Below are positions 1 through 9,683 of a DNA stretch of 64,000 nt, one piece after another. The DNA is from Pleomorphomonas sp. T1.2MG-36. GTDB taxonomy: Bacteria > Pseudomonadota > Alphaproteobacteria > Rhizobiales > Pleomorphomonadaceae. A program made the position numbers and the translations under genes. A model generated the notes under the pieces. The model ran no database searches. It saw only the letters and a list, made by a program, of their open reading frames with translations, and had not been told where the DNA came from. Numbering within the stretch: position 1 is the first letter of the stretch; each line of letters starts with the position of its first letter. The stretch is taken from the NCBI RefSeq assembly GCF_950100655.1, contig NZ_CATNLY010000012.1:248001-312000 (forward strand), given 5' to 3'.

Positions 1-468
1 ACGGTCTGCCTGGTTCTGATCTACGCCCAGACTCGCGCCTTCTTCGCCATGGCCCGCGACGGGCTTATTCCCGAGGGCATCTGCAAGGTGCACCCCAGGT
101 TCGGCACGCCGCACATCGCGACGATCTTCGTCGGAACGATGATCGCCCTGATCTCCGGCTTCACGCCGATCGGCATCGTCGCCGAAATGTGCAACATCGG
201 CACGCTGTTCGCCTTCATCGTCACATCGGCCTGCGTGCTGATCCTGCGCAAGACTCATCCCGACCTGAAGCGGCCGTTCCGCTGTCCGGCGGCTTGGGTG
301 ATCGCACCGCTGGCCATCATCTGCAGCCTGATCATCATGTCCGGTCTGCCGTTCGATACCTGGGTGCGCTTCGTCGTGTGGAGCGTCATCGGCGGCGTGA
401 TCTATCTCCTTTACGGGGCTCGTCACAGCAAGCTGTCGGACAACACGGCCGTCGTCCCGGCCGAGTAA
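1..468 (+). CDS. APC-family amino acid permease, C-terminal part (5' end outside window)
   Basis: The reading frame is open from the first base and ends at TAA 466-468, giving the last 155 residues of an inner-membrane transporter. The segment QTRAFFAMARDGLIP, followed by hydrophobic stretches at about residues 40-60, 65-85, 98-115 and 120-140, is typical of the cationic amino acid transporter (CAT, YfnA-like) branch of the amino acid-polyamine-organocation superfamily. The basic loop LRKTHPDLKRPFRCP before the last two helices is also characteristic of that branch. The substrate cannot be deduced from this part. The N-terminal half, including the substrate-binding helices, lies outside the window. 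No terminator is obvious in the 119 bp before the next gene. Confidence 0.85.
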   Translation, partial: TVCLVLIYAQTRAFFAMARDGLIPEGICKVHPRFGTPHIATIFVGTMIALISGFTPIGIVAEMCNIGTLFAFIVTSACVLILRKTHPDLKRPFRCPAAWVIAPLAIICSLIIMSGLPFDTWVRFVVWSVIGGVIYLLYGARHSKLSDNTAVVPAE

Positions 469-587
469 GGGTCGCCGGCATTCTCGCCGATGGCCGCTCT
501 CGCGATTGTCATCGGCGATGATGCCGCTTCCCCTTGATGCGAATGAGAGGCGGCGGCACATAAGAGGATCACCGCACGGAGACCTCC

Positions 588-1598
588 ATGCCGCCGCTTT
601 CGATTCTCGAGCTCGCCCGCGTCACCGAAGATACCGATGCCAAGGGCGCACTCGACAACGCCCGCGACCTCGCCCGCCATGCCGAGGGCCTCGGCTACCG
701 GCGCATCTGGGTTGCCGAGCATCACAACATGCGCGGCATCGCCAGCGCCGCCACGTCGATCGTGATCGCCCATATTGCAGCGGGCACGTCGACCATCCGC
801 GTCGGCGCAGGCGGCATCATGCTGCCCAACCACGCCCCCTACATCATCGCCGAGCAGTTCGGCACGCTAGCTCGCCTCTATGGCAACCGCATCGACCTCG
901 GGCTCGGGCGAGCGCCCGGCACCGACCAGATGACGCTTCGCGCCATCCGCCGCCCACACGAGGCGGCGGAGAACTTCCCCGAGGACGTCATCGAACTTCA
1001 GGCCTATTTCGAACCGGCCGCCGAGGGACAGCGACTCGAGGCGGTACCCGCCGCCGGAACGCGCATACCGCTCTGGATCCTGGGGTCGAGCCATTTCGGC
1101 GCCATGCTGGCGGCCGAACTCGGCCTGCCCTACGCCTTCGCCTCGCATTTCGCACCCGACCTGCTGCTGCCGGCGCTCGACATCTACCGCAGCCGCTTCA
1201 AGCCGTCGGCGGCGCTCGAACGCCCCTATGCCATGGTCGGCGTCAACATCATCGCCGCCGACAGCGACGAGGAAGCAAGGCGCCTGTTCACCACGCAGCA
1301 AATGTCGTTCGCCGGCATCCGACGCGGCGCACGCACTCTGGCGAAGCCGCCGATCGACGATATCGACAGCTTCTGGACAGCCGAAGAAAAAGCCGTCGTC
1401 GACCGCATGCTGGCCCGTTCGATCGTCGGGTCGCCGCAAACGGTGCGACGCGGTCTCGACGATCTCGTCGGCGAGACCGGGGCCGACGAGATCATGCTGG
1501 TGTCCGATGTCTACGATCACGCCAAGCGGCTGAAATCCATCGCGCTGATCGCCGAGGCAGCCGGCTTGGCGGTTGGCGCCACGGCAGCGGCTCTCTGA
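588..1598 (+). CDS. LLM class flavin-dependent oxidoreductase (MsnO8-like)
   Basis: This 336-residue protein has the fold signature of bacterial luciferase-like monooxygenases, which use reduced flavin (FMNH2 or F420) in a TIM barrel. The N-terminus [11 protein letters not shown], the [13 protein letters not shown] segment near residue 40, [20 protein letters not shown] near residue 85, and [13 protein letters not shown] near residue 105 match the MsnO8 subgroup. The physiological substrate is unknown. The start is supported by CGGAGA at 577-582. The gene converges on an aldo/keto reductase with only 9 bp between the stops. It is probably a single-gene unit. Confidence 0.85.
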   Translation: MPPLSILELARVTEDTDAKGALDNARDLARHAEGLGYRRIWVAEHHNMRGIASAATSIVIAHIAAGTSTIRVGAGGIMLPNHAPYIIAEQFGTLARLYGNRIDLGLGRAPGTDQMTLRAIRRPHEAAENFPEDVIELQAYFEPAAEGQRLEAVPAAGTRIPLWILGSSHFGAMLAAELGLPYAFASHFAPDLLLPALDIYRSRFKPSAALERPYAMVGVNIIAADSDEEARRLFTTQQMSFAGIRRGARTLAKPPIDDIDSFWTAEEKAVVDRMLARSIVGSPQTVRRGLDDLVGETGADEIMLVSDVYDHAKRLKSIALIAEAAGLAVGATAAAL

Positions 1599-1607
1599 CG
1601 TTCCGCC

Positions 1608-2603
1608 TCAGTTGAACCCCGCCACGGCGTGCGGCACGTAAGGACCTTCGAGGGCGGCGATCTCGTCGGCCGTCAGGCGAACGTCGAGCGCTGCCACGGC
1701 ATCGTCGATCTGCCCAGGCTTCGACGCACCGACGATGGGGGCCGAGACCTCGGCCTTCTGAAGCACCCAGGCGAGCGCCACCTGGGCGCGCGGCAGGCCA
1801 CGGGCCTTGGCAATGGCCGCCACCGCTTCGACGATCTGGCGGTCGGAGTCTTCGGTGCCGTGGTAGAGCGTCTTGCCGAAGGCATCGAGTTCCTGGCGGC
1901 GGGAGACGCTGTCCCAGTCGCGCGTCAGGCGGCCGCGCGCCAGCGGGCTCCAGGGAATGACGCCGATGCCCTCGTCGCGGCAAAGCGGCAGCATCTCGCG
2001 CTCTTCTTCGCGATAGAGCAGGTTCAGATGGTCCTGCATGGTGACGAAGCGCGTCCAGCCGTTTCGCTCGGCGACATGCAGTGCCTTGGCGAATTGCCAG
2101 GCGAACATGGAGGATGCGCCGATGTAGCGGGCCTTGCCGGCCTTCACCACGTCGTGCAGCGCCTCCATGGTCTCCTCGATCGGCGTGCCGTAGTCCCAGC
2201 GATGGATCTGGTACAGGTCGACGTAGTCGGTGCCGAGCCGCTTGAGGCTGGCGTCGATGCCGGCGAAGATCGCCTTGCGTGACAGACCCGAAGCGTTCGG
2301 CACCTTGCGCGCCTCGTTGAAGGCCAGCGGGAAGTAGATCTTGGTCGCCAGCACGATCTCGTCGCGGCGGGCGAAATCCTTGAGCGCCCGGCCGACAATC
2401 TCCTCCGACGTGCCGTCGGAGTAGCTGTTGGCGGTGTCGAAGAAGTTGATGCCGACCTCTATGGCCTGCTTGATCAGCGGCCGGCTCTGGTCTTCCGGCA
2501 AGGTCCAGGGATGGGCGCCACGCTCGGGCACGCCATAGGTCATGCAGCCGAGGCAGATGCGCGAGATATCGAGACCGGTACGGCCGAGCTTGGTGTAGTC
2601 CAT
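1608..2603 (-). CDS. Aldo/keto reductase (YajO/Tas-like)
   Basis: This cytoplasmic NADPH-dependent oxidoreductase of 331 residues should reduce aldehydes or ketones. The AKR catalytic residues are visible in order: Asp and Tyr in DTANSYSDG (about residues 51-59), Lys in VLATKIYF (about 86), and His in YQIHRWDYG (about 129). The C-terminal cofactor site reads SAPIVGASKPGQIDDA. AGGGGATTCCG precedes the ATG and supports the start. The gene diverges from the yqhD-like alcohol dehydrogenase across a 192 bp gap, so the two reductases may share control. That is inference, because no operator was recognised there. Confidence 0.88.
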   Translation of the reverse strand: MDYTKLGRTGLDISRICLGCMTYGVPERGAHPWTLPEDQSRPLIKQAIEVGINFFDTANSYSDGTSEEIVGRALKDFARRDEIVLATKIYFPLAFNEARKVPNASGLSRKAIFAGIDASLKRLGTDYVDLYQIHRWDYGTPIEETMEALHDVVKAGKARYIGASSMFAWQFAKALHVAERNGWTRFVTMQDHLNLLYREEEREMLPLCRDEGIGVIPWSPLARGRLTRDWDSVSRRQELDAFGKTLYHGTEDSDRQIVEAVAAIAKARGLPRAQVALAWVLQKAEVSAPIVGASKPGQIDDAVAALDVRLTADEIAALEGPYVPHAVAGFN

Positions 2604-2795
2604 CGGAATCCCCTCGATCCATGCGATTTTGCGGCAAGCCTAGCAGGTTCGGCCCCGATGGAAAAAGTGCTTGCCGGCAGGCCAGCCGTGCGCCGGAAGC
2701 TCATCGGCGGCATAGACCGAAATCATCGGCAATGGCGATTTGTCGGCCGGGTCGCGTCGCGATAAAACCGGCGTCTCAGATCGTTCGAGGACGCC

Positions 2796-3953
2796 ATGCA
2801 GAGCTTCACCTACTGGAACACCACCCGCATCCACTTCGGCAAGGGGCAGATCGCCCGCATCTCCGAGGAAGTGCCGGCCGATGCCCGCGTGCTCGTCACC
2901 TACGGTGGAGGTTCGGTGCTGAAGAACGGCGTGATGGATCAGGTGCGGGCGGCGCTGACCGGCCGAACGGTGTTCGAGTTCGGCGGTATCGAGGCCAATC
3001 CGCATTTCGAGACGCTGGTGAAGGTGGCGGACCTCGCCCGTGCCGAGAAGATCGACTTTCTCCTGGCGGTCGGCGGCGGATCGGTGGCCGACGGCACCAA
3101 GTTCGTGGCCGCCGCCGCCCTGTTCGAGGGCGATCCTTGGGACATTCTGGTGGAGCGGGGCACCAACGTCAGGGCGGCGCTGCCGGTCGGCTGCGTCATG
3201 ACGCTGCCGGCCACCGGCTCGGAAATGAACCGCAACGCCGTCATCACGCGCGCCAGCACGCAGGACAAGCTGCCGATGAACTCGGTGCATGTGATGCCGC
3301 GCTTCTCGGTACTCGATCCGGAGACCACCTTCTCGCTGCCGCCGCGCCAGACAGCCAACGGCGTCGTCGACAGCTACATGCACGTGCTGGAGCAGTATCT
3401 CACCTATCCGGTCGGCGCCAAGGTGCAGGACCGCTTTGCCGAGGGACTGCTGCTGACCATCATGGAAGACGGCCCGGCGGCGCTCAGCGAGCCGACCAAC
3501 TACGCCGTTCGCGCCAACCTGATGTGGGCGTCGACCATGGCGCTCAACGACCTGCTGTCGCGTGGCGTGCCAGGCGATTGGGCGACGCACCGCATCGGCC
3601 ACGAGCTGACGGGCCTTTATGGGCTCGACCATGCCGCGACGCTGGCGGTGGTGCTGCCATCGCTGCTCAAGGTGAAGCGGGCACAGAAGCGGGAGAAGCT
3701 ACTGCAATATGCCGAGCGGGTGCTCGGCATCACCAGTGGCAGCGAGGACGAACGCATCGACGCCGCCATCGAGCGGACACGGGACTTCTTCGAGGCGATG
3801 GGCGTCAGGACCCGCCTCGCCGACTACGGGCTCGACGCTCGCGTCATTCCGGAGGTGGCGGACAAGCTGCGCCAGCACTGGCAGGTGCCGCTTGGCGAGC
3901 ACCGCGACGTCACGCCCGAGGTTGCCTCGAAAATCCTGGAACTGGCACTTTAG
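2796..3953 (+). CDS. yqhD: NADPH-dependent aldehyde reductase, iron-containing alcohol dehydrogenase (YqhD)
   Basis: This 385-residue protein is close to E. coli YqhD (387 residues) along its whole length. Shared segments include HFGKGQIARI, LVTYGGGSVLKNGV, LLAVGGGSVADGTKF, TLPATGSEMN, LPPRQTANGVVDS, WATHRIGHELTGLYGLDHA and LLQYAERVLGIT. The family binds NADPH and an active-site metal through Asp and His residues (here in NGVVDS, IGHEL and GLDHAATL). It reduces short-chain aldehydes, including lipid-peroxidation products, in the cytosol. GAGG at 2787-2790 supports the ATG. A strong bidirectional terminator follows at 4031-4060. The AraC-type activator that accompanies yqhD in enterobacteria is absent here. 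Confidence 0.93.
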   Translation: MQSFTYWNTTRIHFGKGQIARISEEVPADARVLVTYGGGSVLKNGVMDQVRAALTGRTVFEFGGIEANPHFETLVKVADLARAEKIDFLLAVGGGSVADGTKFVAAAALFEGDPWDILVERGTNVRAALPVGCVMTLPATGSEMNRNAVITRASTQDKLPMNSVHVMPRFSVLDPETTFSLPPRQTANGVVDSYMHVLEQYLTYPVGAKVQDRFAEGLLLTIMEDGPAALSEPTNYAVRANLMWASTMALNDLLSRGVPGDWATHRIGHELTGLYGLDHAATLAVVLPSLLKVKRAQKREKLLQYAERVLGITSGSEDERIDAAIERTRDFFEAMGVRTRLADYGLDARVIPEVADKLRQHWQVPLGEHRDVTPEVASKILELAL

Positions 3954-4030
3954 GACGCCAATTATTTCCAAGATGAATCAATAGACTGGCCGGGATCCTT
4001 CACAAAACGATGGATCTCGACCCCGTTGGG

Positions 4031-4060
4031 AAAAAGGGCGGCTGAGACCGCCCTTTTTTT
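4031..4060. terminator. Bidirectional intrinsic terminator between yqhD and the macroglobulin gene
   Basis: GGGCGG (4036-4041) pairs with CCGCCC (4048-4053) around a six-base loop. Five A on the left and seven T on the right (4054-4060) extend the stem, so U-tracts form in both directions. The structure lies between two convergent stops. Confidence 0.9.
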
Positions 4061-4062
4061 GA

Positions 4063-7000
4063 TCACTGCAGCGGACCGATCACTTCCACATGGCCGGCAT
4101 CGGTGCGGGCCTGCCGTTCCGGCCGATACATGTCCTCGAGCGTTGCGGCCGGCAGGTTGAATCTGCCGGGCGCGATGGCGCGGGCCATGTAGGCGAACTG
4201 GAACTCCGTGGTGTCCTTCAGGTCGAAAGCCACGGTGAAGCGGTCGGTCTGGTATTCGGTGTGGGCGGCGTTGTCGAGCGGGGCCAGCCAGTCGAGCGCT
4301 GCCACGTCGCCCGCGCGCACCAGCGACGGGTTGTCGATGGCAAAGCCGGCCGGCAGCGGGTCGTTCAGCACGAGACGAGCCCAGCCGGACTGCGACGTGG
4401 TGACGGAGAGCACCACCACCATGCGGTCGCCCAGCTTGACCGCCGACGGATCGATCTCGTTGCCGTCGAGGTCGTAGTAGGCGCGGGTCAGTTCATAACC
4501 GTTGCCGCCGGCAGGCTCCGGCGTCTCGGGCACGCCGGTGACCGTCACCCTGGCGTCGACGACCGACTTGCCGACGTTCTTCACCGCCAGGCCCTTTGCG
4601 ATGTCTCCGGCCTCGTACTTCGCCGTGAAGACGCCGTCATGCCGGCTGCCCCCGACGTCGAGTTCGGGCTTCAAGCCATCCTTCAGCATGGCGTGGGCGG
4701 CCAGAAGCATCCATGCCTTCTCCTGCGTCGAGGTATAGGCGCTGGCCTTGTAGAGCTTGCCCACCTCGCGGCTGAGGCCCTGATAGTCGAAGCTGGACAG
4801 CTTCGATTCCGAAGCCAGCGCCAGAACGGCGGCGCCATCGCGGAGATCGGAGCCATAGTCGGCGCGCCAGACGCGCGCGCTGTCCCGGCCTTCGTCGAGC
4901 AGGTCGAGGGACGAGCGGAACGCGCCCGAGGCCTTCTGACTGTCGCCATAAAGGGCAAGTGCTGCACCGAGCTGAGCCCGGGCGAGCGGCGTCCCGAAGG
5001 AGTCCAGCTTGGTTTCGGCATAGAAGCGCAGGTCGCCGATCGACGCACGCCCGTTGCGCGCCAGCACATAGAGGGCGTAGGCGACATCCTCACCACCATC
5101 GGTGAAGTCGGACGCGTAGGCGATACGGTTCTTGAGGTCGGTCACCGCCATGTCGTAGGCGACCGGCGGCACCGTGTAGCCCTTCTCCTTGGCGCGGGTC
5201 AGGAAGTCGGTGACATAGGCGTTGAGCCACAGATCTTCCGAGCCGGGGCCCCAAAGGCCGAAGGAGCCGTCCGAACCCTGGTTGACCAGGAGCGCGTCGA
5301 TGGCCTTCTGCACCCGTTCGCGCACCGGCGCCTCGCCGGCAAGACCGGCCGCCAGGATGACGTCATCGAGATAGACCAGCGGCAGCGCGCGGCTGGTGAT
5401 CTGCTCGGAGCAGCCATAGGGATACTTATCGAGCGCGTGGACGAGGCCCGGCAGGTCGATGCCGGCCACCGTGCCGACCGTCAGCGTCGCAACGCCGGTC
5501 GCAGGCTTGAGACCCGCGAACATGTCGGCCGTGAGCTTCAGCTCGCCGCTTCCCGGCTTCAGCGACATGTCGCTGACCCTGGTGACGGTGGGCTCGTTGT
5601 CGCGCACGCCGAGCGTCAGCGTCTTGGTGAACACCGTGCCGTCGGGCGCCGTCAACGCGGCGGTGATGGTTTCATCGCCGACGGCCTTGCCGGTGATCGG
5701 GATCAGCACGCGGGCCTTGCCCTTCTCGGCCAGGGACACCTTGGCCTTGGCGAGCTTCTCGTCGACACCGACGAGATCGCCGGCCGCCGTCACGTCGAGC
5801 GAGAAATCGCCCGTCGGCCCTTCGACATGGGTGAAATCGAGCGCGAGCCGCGAACGATCGCCCGGTGCGAGGAAGTTCGGCAGGGAGGCTTGGATCACCA
5901 CCGGGTCGCGCACCAGCACGTCGCGCGAGGCATGGCCGACGCCAGTCTTCGACCAGGCGACCGCCATCAACTTCACCGTGCCGTTGAAGTCCGGCATCTT
6001 GAAGGAGGCATGGGCGAGCCCATCGGCGCCGACCTTGGTGACGCCCTGGAAGAAGGCGACCAGCCGCTCGGTGGGGGGCGGCCCCATCAGCTTGGAAATG
6101 CCGCCGCCATCGCCGCCGGTACGGACCTCGCCCAGCGCGCCGAGCGTGGTGTCGATCAACTGGCCATAGAGGTCGCGGAACTCGATGCCGAGCCGGCGCT
6201 GGGCAAAGTACCAGTCCTCCGGCGCCGGCGCCTTGAACTCCGTGAGGTTCAGGATGCCGACATCGACGGCCGCGATGGTGACGTAGGCGTCCTCGCCGGC
6301 CTTCGCACCGTCGACCTTGACGGCAACATTGAGGTCGGTCTGCGGCCGCATGTCCATTGGCGCGTCGATGGCGACGCCCAGCAGGCGCTCGCCGGGATCG
6401 ACGCCGGCCCAGGCAAGGCCGAGCGCCCGCGACGGCATCCGTTTTTCGGCGATGTCCAGCGGGCGGAGCAGCGACGCCGTCACGTAGGCGCCCGGCCCCC
6501 AGTCGGCCGTGACCGGCAGTTCGATGGTCGAGCCGCCGGCCGGCACTTCAACCGTCTTCATTGCGATCAGCCGATCGTCAACCACCGACACCACGGCCAC
6601 ACCGGCAAAGCGCGGCTCGATATGGGCCTTCAGCGTGTCACCGATGGCGTAGCGCGGCTTGTCCAGTGTGATCTTAAGGAGATCGGGCGTTTCCTCCGAG
6701 GTCGTCGGCACATACCAGCCGGCCTCGAAGCCGGTCGACACCGGAATGAGCGCGCCGTCGGCGCTGGTAACGGTGAGCTGGTACTCGCCCCACTCGACGC
6801 GCGCCTCGATGCGGGCCGGCTGGCCGGGCTCGACATCGAGCTTGCCGTCGGCGACGCGGGTCGAGGTCTTGATGGCGTGGTAGTCCCAGGAACCGTCGCT
6901 CTGGTACCACTGATAGTTCGTCTGCACGCGGGACAGCGTCCAGTGAAGGTCCTTGGCGCCGATCTTGGCATAATCGGCGTCGAGCACCGCGACGTCGAAG

Positions 7001-9540
7001 GCGGCGTTGCCGCCCTCCTCCACCGATCCGTCGAACAGCGGCTTCACGCCGATCCGCTCGTGTCCGGTGGAGACCGGCAGCGTCATGCGACGCTCGACCG
7101 GCCGGCCGTTGGTGTCGAGCACGCGAACGTGGACGGCGGCCTGCAGCGGACGGGTGGTATCCGCGACCTCCGGCGTCGCCAGCGTGACGGCGGCATCGCC
7201 ATTCTCGTCGGTGCCGTCCGACTGGACGTCCTGAACGGCCGAGGTGAAATCGTCGTCGGTGAGGCCGAAGCGATAGCCCGGCGCCGAGGGGATGTCGGCC
7301 GCCGGCGTCACGTAGACCTCGCCCTCGATGGCAAGGCCGGCCGCCGGAGCGCCGTAGAGCCAGTCGGCATGCAAGGTGGCATCCACGCTTTCGCCGACGT
7401 GCAGCAGGGTTGCATCGGTCTTCAGCGCGAAGTCGATGCGCTCGGGCTGGAAGTCTTCGACCTTGAAGGTCACCTCCTGCAGCGCCTCCGCCTTCGGGTC
7501 CGTGTAGGCGGCGGCGCGCCAGGTGCCGCGCTGCGCGCCACCGGGCAGGTCGAAGGTGAGATCGCGACCACCGGCACCCTCGTCGGCGGCAAGGCGGCGA
7601 ATGAACTCGTTGCCGTCGGGACGGCGCACCACCAGCGTCAGCGGCACATCGGACAGCGCCGCGGCGGCCGGGTCGCGGGCGAGCACGGTGAGGTTCACCG
7701 CCTCGCCGGGCCGATAGACTCCGCGCTCCGTGGTCATGAAGACGTCGACCGGCTTCGGCGGATCGCGCCCCTCGACGCCGCGATCGGTCAGATCGAAGGC
7801 GGCCTTCTGCAAATTGAGGAAGGCAAAGTCGCCATCCTTCGTCGCCAGCAGAAGCTGCGGCGCCGCGCCGCCGGTGCCCTTGACGAGACCGGCATCGAAG
7901 CGCGCATAGCCCTGGTCGTCGGTGGTCGCCGATCCCAGCACGTCGTTGTCGTTGGCGATCAGCTTCAGCTCGACGCCGGCAACGGCCTTGGCGTCGCCGA
8001 GACCCCTGATCACCACGTGCAGGCCGTCGTTGCCTGTCATGGTGGCGAGGCCCAGATCGGAGACCACGAACCACTGCGTGGCGTCGGCTGACCACTCTTC
8101 CTTCTTGTTGATGTCGCGGACCACCAGCGCATAGACGCCGGGCTCCAGCGTCTTGACCAGTTCGCTCACGGGAACGGCCGTGGTCACCTCACGGTTGGTG
8201 TCGCGCTTGACGGCGATCTGGCCGGACCAGATCTCGCGCCCCTCGCGGTCGGCAACGGCATCGGCGCTCCACTTGTCCAGCTGGCTCAGAAAGCGGTCCT
8301 GGCCGACGGCGTTGACGAGGTTGCGGTCGCCGATCTTCAGAACGCGAGCGTCGAGCGTATCGACGTTGACCGACACCACGGGAATGGTGGCGTTCGGCGT
8401 CTTGGGCAGCACATAGGCCTTGCCGACGAAGCGGACCGACGGATCGCGGTCGCGCACGTAGATGTCGAGGTCGACGGTCTTGTTCAGCGTCTCCTCGCCG
8501 TCCTTGGCGGGCAGTCCCTTGCGGACGGTGACGTGATAGCGGTTGCCGTACTCGACACCGGCGGCGCAGATCTGGTTGTCCTCGGCCTCGATCTCAAGTC
8601 GTTCACCGCCCTCCACGGCGAAGTAGCCGGTGATCGACGGATCGTTGCGGGCGATGGGATCGGAGAAGGCGACGCAGATGCGCGGCGTCGACGATTGGGT
8701 GTCCACCGAATTGTCGGCGACGCGGAAGCCGTGCTGGGCAATCCAGTCGTCGTAGGCCGAGCGCCAGTCGGGATCGTCCTGCAATACCAGGCGGCGGCGC
8801 AGCGTCTTGATGCCGAGATCCCAGTTCTCGCGCGTCACGAAGGAGTTGGCGAGCGAGTTGAGAGCGGCGACCTGCTCGTCGACATCCGCCGCGCGCAGAT
8901 AGGCGTTGACGGCGGCAGCCGTCGATTCCTGGACGAAGGTATCGTGCCGCTCGTTGTCCTGCGGCACCAGGATCGCCTGGTCGGAATAGCGCCACCAGAG
9001 GTCGTTGCGGTCGGGATCGAGGCGGATGGCCTTGCGCAGGCTATCGGCCGCCTTGAGATTGTCACCGGCGTCGCTCGCCTTGTCGGCGGCGGCGAGCAGC
9101 TTGTCGAGCTTGCCTTCCGCCGGCTCGTCGGCGATGGCGCCTTCCAGCTTGCGGGCCTCGTCGATGTAGCTCTGGCCGATGAAGCCAAGCTCGTCCCGGC
9201 GGGTATCGGCAAGAGCGGGATCGGTCGCCTCGGAGGTGACGATTCGCCCGGCCACCGCCCCGGCGAACGTGCGGAGGTCGCCCATGGTCCCCTTCTTGAA
9301 GCACCACTGAGCCTTGGTGTTGTAGGTGAAGGCAACGCAACGGTCGTCATCGACGCAGGCGGCCTCGCAATCGCCGAGTTCGACGCCCTTCAGCGTTTCG
9401 ATGTCCTCGCCGAAATAATCGGCTCCCTCGGTGATGATCGCCCGTCGTTCGGCCGCCTCGCCCGGCGTGGCGAGAACGAGTCCCGCCGAGGAAAGACACA
9501 CGAGCGCGAGAAGCCGCGCCAAACGCCGAACGGACACCAT
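4063..9540 (-). CDS. Alpha-2-macroglobulin family protein with N-terminal PAN/Apple domain
   Basis: This very large (1825-residue) exported protein belongs to the bacterial alpha-2-macroglobulin (YfhM/MagD-like) family, thought to trap proteases in the periplasm. A signal peptide occupies about residues 1-30 (VRRLARLLALVCLSS, cleavage near GEA-AE). No lipobox cysteine follows it, so unlike E. coli YfhM it is probably not a lipoprotein. Residues about 35-105 form a PAN/Apple domain with paired cysteines. MG domains and a bait-like region follow. The thioester motif YGCSEQ is intact, with Cys1377, and precedes the alpha-alpha toroid. GGGGAATATCC supports the start. The usual partner pbpC (penicillin-binding protein 1C) is not adjacent; recJ lies upstream instead. 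Confidence 0.92.
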   Translation of the reverse strand: MVSVRRLARLLALVCLSSAGLVLATPGEAAERRAIITEGADYFGEDIETLKGVELGDCEAACVDDDRCVAFTYNTKAQWCFKKGTMGDLRTFAGAVAGRIVTSEATDPALADTRRDELGFIGQSYIDEARKLEGAIADEPAEGKLDKLLAAADKASDAGDNLKAADSLRKAIRLDPDRNDLWWRYSDQAILVPQDNERHDTFVQESTAAAVNAYLRAADVDEQVAALNSLANSFVTRENWDLGIKTLRRRLVLQDDPDWRSAYDDWIAQHGFRVADNSVDTQSSTPRICVAFSDPIARNDPSITGYFAVEGGERLEIEAEDNQICAAGVEYGNRYHVTVRKGLPAKDGEETLNKTVDLDIYVRDRDPSVRFVGKAYVLPKTPNATIPVVSVNVDTLDARVLKIGDRNLVNAVGQDRFLSQLDKWSADAVADREGREIWSGQIAVKRDTNREVTTAVPVSELVKTLEPGVYALVVRDINKKEEWSADATQWFVVSDLGLATMTGNDGLHVVIRGLGDAKAVAGVELKLIANDNDVLGSATTDDQGYARFDAGLVKGTGGAAPQLLLATKDGDFAFLNLQKAAFDLTDRGVEGRDPPKPVDVFMTTERGVYRPGEAVNLTVLARDPAAAALSDVPLTLVVRRPDGNEFIRRLAADEGAGGRDLTFDLPGGAQRGTWRAAAYTDPKAEALQEVTFKVEDFQPERIDFALKTDATLLHVGESVDATLHADWLYGAPAAGLAIEGEVYVTPAADIPSAPGYRFGLTDDDFTSAVQDVQSDGTDENGDAAVTLATPEVADTTRPLQAAVHVRVLDTNGRPVERRMTLPVSTGHERIGVKPLFDGSVEEGGNAAFDVAVLDADYAKIGAKDLHWTLSRVQTNYQWYQSDGSWDYHAIKTSTRVADGKLDVEPGQPARIEARVEWGEYQLTVTSADGALIPVSTGFEAGWYVPTTSEETPDLLKITLDKPRYAIGDTLKAHIEPRFAGVAVVSVVDDRLIAMKTVEVPAGGSTIELPVTADWGPGAYVTASLLRPLDIAEKRMPSRALGLAWAGVDPGERLLGVAIDAPMDMRPQTDLNVAVKVDGAKAGEDAYVTIAAVDVGILNLTEFKAPAPEDWYFAQRRLGIEFRDLYGQLIDTTLGALGEVRTGGDGGGISKLMGPPPTERLVAFFQGVTKVGADGLAHASFKMPDFNGTVKLMAVAWSKTGVGHASRDVLVRDPVVIQASLPNFLAPGDRSRLALDFTHVEGPTGDFSLDVTAAGDLVGVDEKLAKAKVSLAEKGKARVLIPITGKAVGDETITAALTAPDGTVFTKTLTLGVRDNEPTVTRVSDMSLKPGSGELKLTADMFAGLKPATGVATLTVGTVAGIDLPGLVHALDKYPYGCSEQITSRALPLVYLDDVILAAGLAGEAPVRERVQKAIDALLVNQGSDGSFGLWGPGSEDLWLNAYVTDFLTRAKEKGYTVPPVAYDMAVTDLKNRIAYASDFTDGGEDVAYALYVLARNGRASIGDLRFYAETKLDSFGTPLARAQLGAALALYGDSQKASGAFRSSLDLLDEGRDSARVWRADYGSDLRDGAAVLALASESKLSSFDYQGLSREVGKLYKASAYTSTQEKAWMLLAAHAMLKDGLKPELDVGGSRHDGVFTAKYEAGDIAKGLAVKNVGKSVVDARVTVTGVPETPEPAGGNGYELTRAYYDLDGNEIDPSAVKLGDRMVVVLSVTTSQSGWARLVLNDPLPAGFAIDNPSLVRAGDVAALDWLAPLDNAAHTEYQTDRFTVAFDLKDTTEFQFAYMARAIAPGRFNLPAATLEDMYRPERQARTDAGHVEVIGPLQ

Positions 9541-9683
9541 GGATATTCCCCTCGGAAACCGGCAGTCGGCCGGATAATGACATCAAAGAACGGCAACTGG
9601 ATGAAAACACCTACTCCAGCAATAGCGGCAGGAACGACCGTCGGCAACTCAGCCAAAGGCGAAGTTCGCGTTGTGCAAGACGA

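Noticed and set aside
4090..8091. Very long open frame on the plus strand opposite the macroglobulin gene (more than 1300 codons)
   Set aside because: The product is a low-complexity Arg/Gly/Val/His sequence with no domain. It is the usual by-product of third-position GC bias in the real minus-strand gene.
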